Shown here piece by piece: positions 60,354 through 64,000 of a stretch of DNA of 64,000 nucleotides. The notes below the pieces were generated by a model. That model saw nothing but the letters and a program-made list of their open reading frames with translations. It did not search any database and was not told the origin of the DNA. Each line of letters opens with the position of its first letter. The first letter of the stretch is position 1. Made by a program: the position numbers and the translations under genes. The DNA comes from CAYTPI01 sp964439625 (GTDB lineage Bacteria > Chloroflexota > Anaerolineae > Aggregatilineales > UBA3940), in assembly GCA_964439625.1 (NCBI GenBank), contig CAYTPI010000011.1, positions 62,001 to 126,000 on the forward strand, in the 5' to 3' direction.

Positions 60354-60483
60354 ACATTTTCCAAGTCCCAAGGGGACATACTCGTCACGTAGCCATGGGT
60401 TTCAACCCGCAGCATAATTACCCGGACCGTAGCTATTGGGCCGACCTCGTGCGAACCCCGTGACCTAGGGTTTTATCTCTACC

Positions 60484-61641
60484 CTACCACTCAACCCCGA
60501 CGACATCGCACATCTTCTCACTGACCAGCGCCGCCGTCAGCACGGCGTGGTGCTTGGCAGTCTCCTCCGGGGTGGCGCAATACAGCGGCTGCTGCATCCC
60601 ATCACGCCCATTGATCATCTCATCACAGAAAGCGGCCCACATTTGCAGCATCGAGTCACTGAAGCCGAACTCAAAAATACCCCCGGTGATCACGCCATAC
60701 GCTGACTGATGGGGAACATCCATTGCTTGCCAGGCTTGTGACCCACCGACTGTATAGCGCAACGAGCGGATTTGCTTCGGGTACTGGGTACTGTACTCCG
60801 CACTGAAATCAGTGCCGTGTACGCGCAGAATCCACGTGTTGTTGTGCCCTGGCGCAATCCGCTTAGTCGTCAGCGTTAGCGGGAAGGCCTGCTCGCCTGT
60901 ATCAACTTCGGTCGCGAGGATGGCGTTATCCCACGTTTCACAGGGCACCCATTCGCCCGTGGCCTTGTCGATGCGCTCGGTCATGATGTTGGTCAGCAAG
61001 GCACGGATGTTCTTGGGCTCCCAGCCTACCCGCAGCGGGATGTGAAAGACGTGCATCCCAAGGTCACCCATGCAGCCGTAGGCCCCGTTGACATCGATCA
61101 TCCGCTTCCAGTTGATCGGCTTATTGGGATTCAGATCACTGCTGTGCCAGAAGTGCGCCTCAACTTCCATGATTTTGCCGAAACGCCCCTGCCGTATCCA
61201 GTCAAGCAGCATGTACGAACCGGGGTAAAACGGAAACTCTGACGAGCAAGCAACGAACGTATTTGGGTTGTTATCAATTTCAGCAAGGATTTCAGCATTG
61301 GCAGGCTGATCAATGCCGAAGGGCTTTTCGCCGAGCAAAGCCTTCCCGCTCTTAATAATGTCCTTATAGATTGCCGCATGAAGATTGTGCGGCACCGCAC
61401 AGTAGATCGCCTCGACACGATCGTCATTGAGTAAGTCCTGATAGTCCATGGTGACAATCTCGATGGTCGGGATGTTGTCCTTGAACCACTCAGTTGCCGC
61501 TAAGTTGAGATCGCAAGCGGCGACAATCACCGGGCGGAAATCGACATCAGTGAGGTGCAGCCACCGCGCCGACGCACTGGCAAACTCTTTGCCCATCAGC
61601 CCGCAGCCAATGACCCCAAATTTGATTTCTCTCTGAGGCAT
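60484..61641 (-). CDS. Gfo/Idh/MocA-family oxidoreductase
   Basis: 385 residues, AAGGAG before the ATG. N-terminal Rossmann motif FGVIGCGLMGKEFA (~8-21), the conserved GEKPFGIDQPANAE (~98-111) for Lys-Pro, and the C-terminal beta-sheet domain with AHFWHSSDLNPNKPINWK (~162-179) and YGCMGDLGMHVFHIPL (~188-203). This family covers glucose-fructose oxidoreductase, inositol 2-dehydrogenase and many sugar dehydrogenases, so the substrate cannot be named. Two bases downstream of the aldolase gene. Confidence 0.9.
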   Translation of the reverse strand: MPQREIKFGVIGCGLMGKEFASASARWLHLTDVDFRPVIVAACDLNLAATEWFKDNIPTIEIVTMDYQDLLNDDRVEAIYCAVPHNLHAAIYKDIIKSGKALLGEKPFGIDQPANAEILAEIDNNPNTFVACSSEFPFYPGSYMLLDWIRQGRFGKIMEVEAHFWHSSDLNPNKPINWKRMIDVNGAYGCMGDLGMHVFHIPLRVGWEPKNIRALLTNIMTERIDKATGEWVPCETWDNAILATEVDTGEQAFPLTLTTKRIAPGHNNTWILRVHGTDFSAEYSTQYPKQIRSLRYTVGGSQAWQAMDVPHQSAYGVITGGIFEFGFSDSMLQMWAAFCDEMINGRDGMQQPLYCATPEETAKHHAVLTAALVSEKMCDVVGVEW

Positions 61642-61643
61642 GC

Positions 61644-62477
61644 TTACTCCTTTAGATACGCCATCGCAGCGACTACATCAGCGCCATCATGCACAACGGC
61701 CATCAGTGCTTGTGTCATACCACGTGGGTTCTTATGCTGAATAACGTTGCGTCCGTAGACAATGCCTTTCGCGCCCTGCTGCATGAGGTCATAGGTGCGC
61801 TTGAGAATGACCTCATCAGCGACGCGCCCGCCGCCTCGCACCAACACCGGAGTATCCGACGCCACTTCGATCACCCGATGATACGCTTCAATGTTTTCCG
61901 ATGGGTCTGCCTTGATGATATCAGCGCCCATTTCAACGGCTTGCCGCACGAGCGGCATAATCTTGGTGATGTCGCCATCGACCATGTACCCTCCGGCTTC
62001 CTCATTTGGCTGGAAAACCAACGGCTCAACCATCAAGGGCATGCCATACTCTTCACAGATGGGCTTCAGCGCGCTGATATTTTCCACACACGCCATGTGA
62101 ATCTCTGGTGCGCCGGGAATACGCATCAGGTTGACGACCACGCAGGCTGCATCCAAGCGTAGGCCTGTGATGACGGCATCCTCAATTAAGTGCGTAAACA
62201 AGACATCCGGCAGGTCATGCCCGTAGACATTGGCAACATCCGTCCGCATCACAAGAGCGGGTTTGTTTGGCCCAGGGATGTTCTGCAAAAAGCGCGACTG
62301 GCCCGGTGTTAACTGAATGGCATCCGGTGCTGCCTCTACGACGGTTTCAACCGCCGTTTTGATGTTCTCAATCCCACTCAGAAAGCGGTATTCATTAAAA
62401 AAACCATGGTCGATGGCAACATCGAAACACTTGCCGTCGGCTGCGAATAAGCGCTTCATTCTTGGTTCAATAGACAT
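61644..62477 (-). CDS. Class I (DhnA/LsrF-type) aldolase
   Basis: 277 residues, AAGGA before the ATG. TIM barrel of the DhnA/FbaB/LsrF group: FDVAIDHGFFNEY (~18-30), LMRIPGAPEIH, ICEEYGMPLMVEP (~138-150), the Schiff-base Lys in ADIIKADPSEN (~183-193), LVRGGGRVADE (~211-221), GAKGIVYGRNVIQH (~235-248). It could cleave a fructose-1,6-bisphosphate-like or keto-sugar phosphate. With the kinase and dehydrogenase genes downstream it forms a sugar-phosphate catabolic route. Confidence 0.9.
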   Translation of the reverse strand: MSIEPRMKRLFAADGKCFDVAIDHGFFNEYRFLSGIENIKTAVETVVEAAPDAIQLTPGQSRFLQNIPGPNKPALVMRTDVANVYGHDLPDVLFTHLIEDAVITGLRLDAACVVVNLMRIPGAPEIHMACVENISALKPICEEYGMPLMVEPLVFQPNEEAGGYMVDGDITKIMPLVRQAVEMGADIIKADPSENIEAYHRVIEVASDTPVLVRGGGRVADEVILKRTYDLMQQGAKGIVYGRNVIQHKNPRGMTQALMAVVHDGADVVAAMAYLKE

Positions 62478-62515
62478 GCGGTTTACTCTTCCTTTTTGTG
62501 GTGTGGTAGAGGGTA

Positions 62516-63874
62516 TTATTCGAGATACTTAGTATAGACCGGATCGTTGGTACCGAAATCGTGCCCGACTACCGCAGACGGTTGCCCCAGCACCTTCTCG
62601 ACGAATGCGGGCCACCAGTTTACCTGCTTTTCTGGCTGAGCGTATTGCAGCAAAATATCTTCTGACTCAACCGCTTTCTGTGAGCCTAACTTCTGGAACG
62701 CTGCCCGATCCAAGCCACTGATCGCCAGCCCCCAATCACGCCCAATCCGGACGTGTAAGACCTCATCGGCCCAGTCGAAATCCTGGAAGAACTTTGCCAG
62801 CGGGTCATGGGCTTCTTCGGCTGTTACCCATTCGTATTTCTTGCCAGTGGTCGCGGGCATCAAACTTTGTTCAATCGTGTAGAGTACCGCATGTGCTTCA
62901 ACAGCATTCATATGTTGGTTCAAACGGATGGCGAAGCCTGGGTGTAAAGGGATATCCTGCTTCCAGTCAATGTTGTGCGCTTCAAAGTAGACTGAACCCA
63001 TCATTGCGTGGCGAGCTTCATCCCATAGTTGACGGTTCATATCTACGTAGAACAGCCAAGGTTGCTTGGGTGCTTCGACGATCATACGGGCCATTGCCTC
63101 GGGGACGTCCATTTCCAGCGTCCGCTTACACATCAACGCCAGCGTTTTTTCCTCCGCACTGACGCCATCCCTGCGGGCAACTTCATGCGGTGGAAAGATG
63201 AAGTTATCTTGCCGTACAAAGCGCTCATCGCGCTGCGGAAAGAAGTCCGGCATAAACGCTTCCGTCACACGTGTCGTTGGTAGCGCAACAGTGTCATCTT
63301 TCGCCCCACTGACCCCACCTGCCGCAGCTAAGTAAGCGAGCAGGTGCAGCTTGAAGTCTGTGGCTTCGCCAACGGCTTCGATTGCTTGCACCCCCCAACG
63401 GACAGCGTCTTCCTCTTCGATGATCTGGTGCCGAAGAATACGCCGGGTCGGATAATCAACAAGGGAGTTAGCGGCTTCAAAGTGCGACTGATAAGCCGCC
63501 AACAGCATCGGCTTGATTACCCCATAAATCGCCGTCAGTTTCTCGGCTGAAGTTTGGGCAGTCAACAGCTCATCGAAAAAGGTATCTAGGCGTGGATCAG
63601 GTGATTTGTCCATATCTGGCGGTGGGTTACGCATCTCGCTCACACGGATGCGATAGTCTTGAGCGTGATCGGCAGCGAGGTAGGCATGTAGGCTCAACGC
63701 CTCTTTGATCTCCCACTCTGGGGTTGGGTTCATCCAGTAGAGGCAGGCTTCCATCATGCGCTTAGCAATCCATGCATAACGATGCAGTCGTGTAACCGTC
63801 TCATCAATATCCAGCCCGATTTGGGCGGCTTGGTCATAGCTGGCAAGGCCAACCAGTGGGGGGATGTTCGTCAT
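62516..63874 (-). CDS. Ferritin-like (possible di-iron) helical protein
   Basis: 452 residues, AAGGAG before the ATG. Two helical halves. The first has WIAKRMMEACLYWMN, EIKEALSLHAYLAADHAQDYRIR (~59-81), HFEAANSLVDYPTRRILRHQIIEEEDAVRWG (~131-161). The second has LWDEARHAMMGSVYFEAHNID (~285-305), MNAVEAHAVLYTIEQSL (~325-341) and DWADEVLHVRIGRDWG (~370-385). The Glu/ExxH spacing (E-A-R-H, E-V-L-H) recalls ferritin-like di-iron carboxylate helices. I cannot name the family or reaction. Gene order puts it immediately before the aldolase; it may modify a sugar intermediate or bind iron. Confidence 0.7.
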   Translation of the reverse strand: MTNIPPLVGLASYDQAAQIGLDIDETVTRLHRYAWIAKRMMEACLYWMNPTPEWEIKEALSLHAYLAADHAQDYRIRVSEMRNPPPDMDKSPDPRLDTFFDELLTAQTSAEKLTAIYGVIKPMLLAAYQSHFEAANSLVDYPTRRILRHQIIEEEDAVRWGVQAIEAVGEATDFKLHLLAYLAAAGGVSGAKDDTVALPTTRVTEAFMPDFFPQRDERFVRQDNFIFPPHEVARRDGVSAEEKTLALMCKRTLEMDVPEAMARMIVEAPKQPWLFYVDMNRQLWDEARHAMMGSVYFEAHNIDWKQDIPLHPGFAIRLNQHMNAVEAHAVLYTIEQSLMPATTGKKYEWVTAEEAHDPLAKFFQDFDWADEVLHVRIGRDWGLAISGLDRAAFQKLGSQKAVESEDILLQYAQPEKQVNWWPAFVEKVLGQPSAVVGHDFGTNDPVYTKYLE

Positions 63875-63891
63875 GGTTGTTCTCCTTAAAA

Positions 63892-64000
63892 CTAAGACTG
63901 CCCCATCAATGCAGTGAGAATGATCATATCGAGTTCTTCATAATCACGGGCGGCGATAACTTCATCAATTCGCGCCTCATCAAGTGACCGCACCAGCTCA
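63892..64000 (-). CDS. Unknown protein, C-terminal fragment
   Basis: The last 35 residues of a gene that extends past the window: ELVRSLDEARIDEVIAARDY, then EELDMIILTALMGQS and TAG (plus-strand 63892-63894). It appears helical and soluble. It lies 17 bases upstream of the ferritin-like gene and in the same direction, so it is probably the preceding gene of the same operon. No family can be assigned from so short a piece. Confidence 0.6.
   Translation of the reverse strand, partial: ELVRSLDEARIDEVIAARDYEELDMIILTALMGQS

Noticed and set aside
1..64000. CRISPR arrays, tRNA or rRNA genes, phage or transposase genes
   Set aside because: No regularly spaced repeats, TtPsiC-like stretches, rRNA segments or integrase/transposase motifs were found on reading both strands; very diverged cases could be missed.

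Overview
The window looks like chromosomal DNA of a Chloroflexota bacterium, probably Anaerolineae or a related class. The evidence is indirect: mid-range GC, protein styles common in that phylum (very long coiled-coil sensor proteins, a bifunctional homocysteine methyltransferase/MTHFR, a TMEM260/DUF2723 membrane protein, PIN-TRAM protein, EACC1-type conflict genes) and a housekeeping set free of phage or insertion-sequence genes. No rRNA, tRNA, CRISPR array or intact transposase was seen.

Layout. 1-2 kb: tail of a signalling cluster (GAF sensor fragment and two response regulators, minus strand). 2.2-5.4 kb: small membrane protein, LOR/tubby-fold protein, SbcD-like nuclease and a convergent FHA protein. 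5.7-10.1 kb: a 1188-residue kinase-like sensor translationally coupled to a LysM protein. 10.3-12.6 kb: AIM24 protein, inositol monophosphatase and AAC(3)-like acetyltransferase. 12.7-13.6 kb: a decayed EACC1-plus-caspase module. 13.6-15.0 kb: infC-rpmI-rplT, with infC apparently starting at AUC. 15.5-26.7 kb: ftsK, glgP, radA, a membrane-anchored subtilase, a CHAD protein and an orphan ABC ATPase. 26.7-29.9 kb: an aromatic amino acid operon (aroH-aroF-aroA) preceded by a Phe/Tyr-rich leader peptide and a terminator, i.e. ribosome-mediated attenuation. 29.9-33.9 kb: Co/Ni ECF transporter genes, a lipoprotein and a Fur-family regulator. 34-44.7 kb: D-glycerate dehydrogenase-like gene, recN-nadK, ArsP-like permease with a redox disulfide protein, PAS protein, rlmB, cysS and PIN-TRAM protein. 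45-48.4 kb: lipase-like hydrolase, IMS/ARC6-like protein, small protein and fmt. 48.48-48.80 kb: about a dozen DnaA-box-like repeats next to an AT-rich stretch and DnaA-trio-like triplets, a strong replication-origin candidate. 48.9-60.3 kb: HhH glycosylase, matrixin protease, DUF2723 protein, SUMF1-like lipoprotein, HMT/MTHFR, glycerate kinase, HAD hydrolase and membrane proteins. 58.5-64 kb: a minus-strand carbohydrate operon (ferritin-like protein, class I aldolase, Gfo/Idh/MocA dehydrogenase, PfkB kinase, TRIC channel).

The two most interesting items are non-coding or nearly so: the aro attenuator (26.77-27.08 kb) and the origin-like region (48.48-48.80 kb). Both were found by reading intergenic sequence and neither depends on a long ORF. 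Several proteins have lost key residues: the sensor kinase has Gln for the phospho-acceptor His, the homocysteine methyltransferase domain lacks two of its three zinc Cys, and the SUMF1 protein lacks the catalytic Cys pair.
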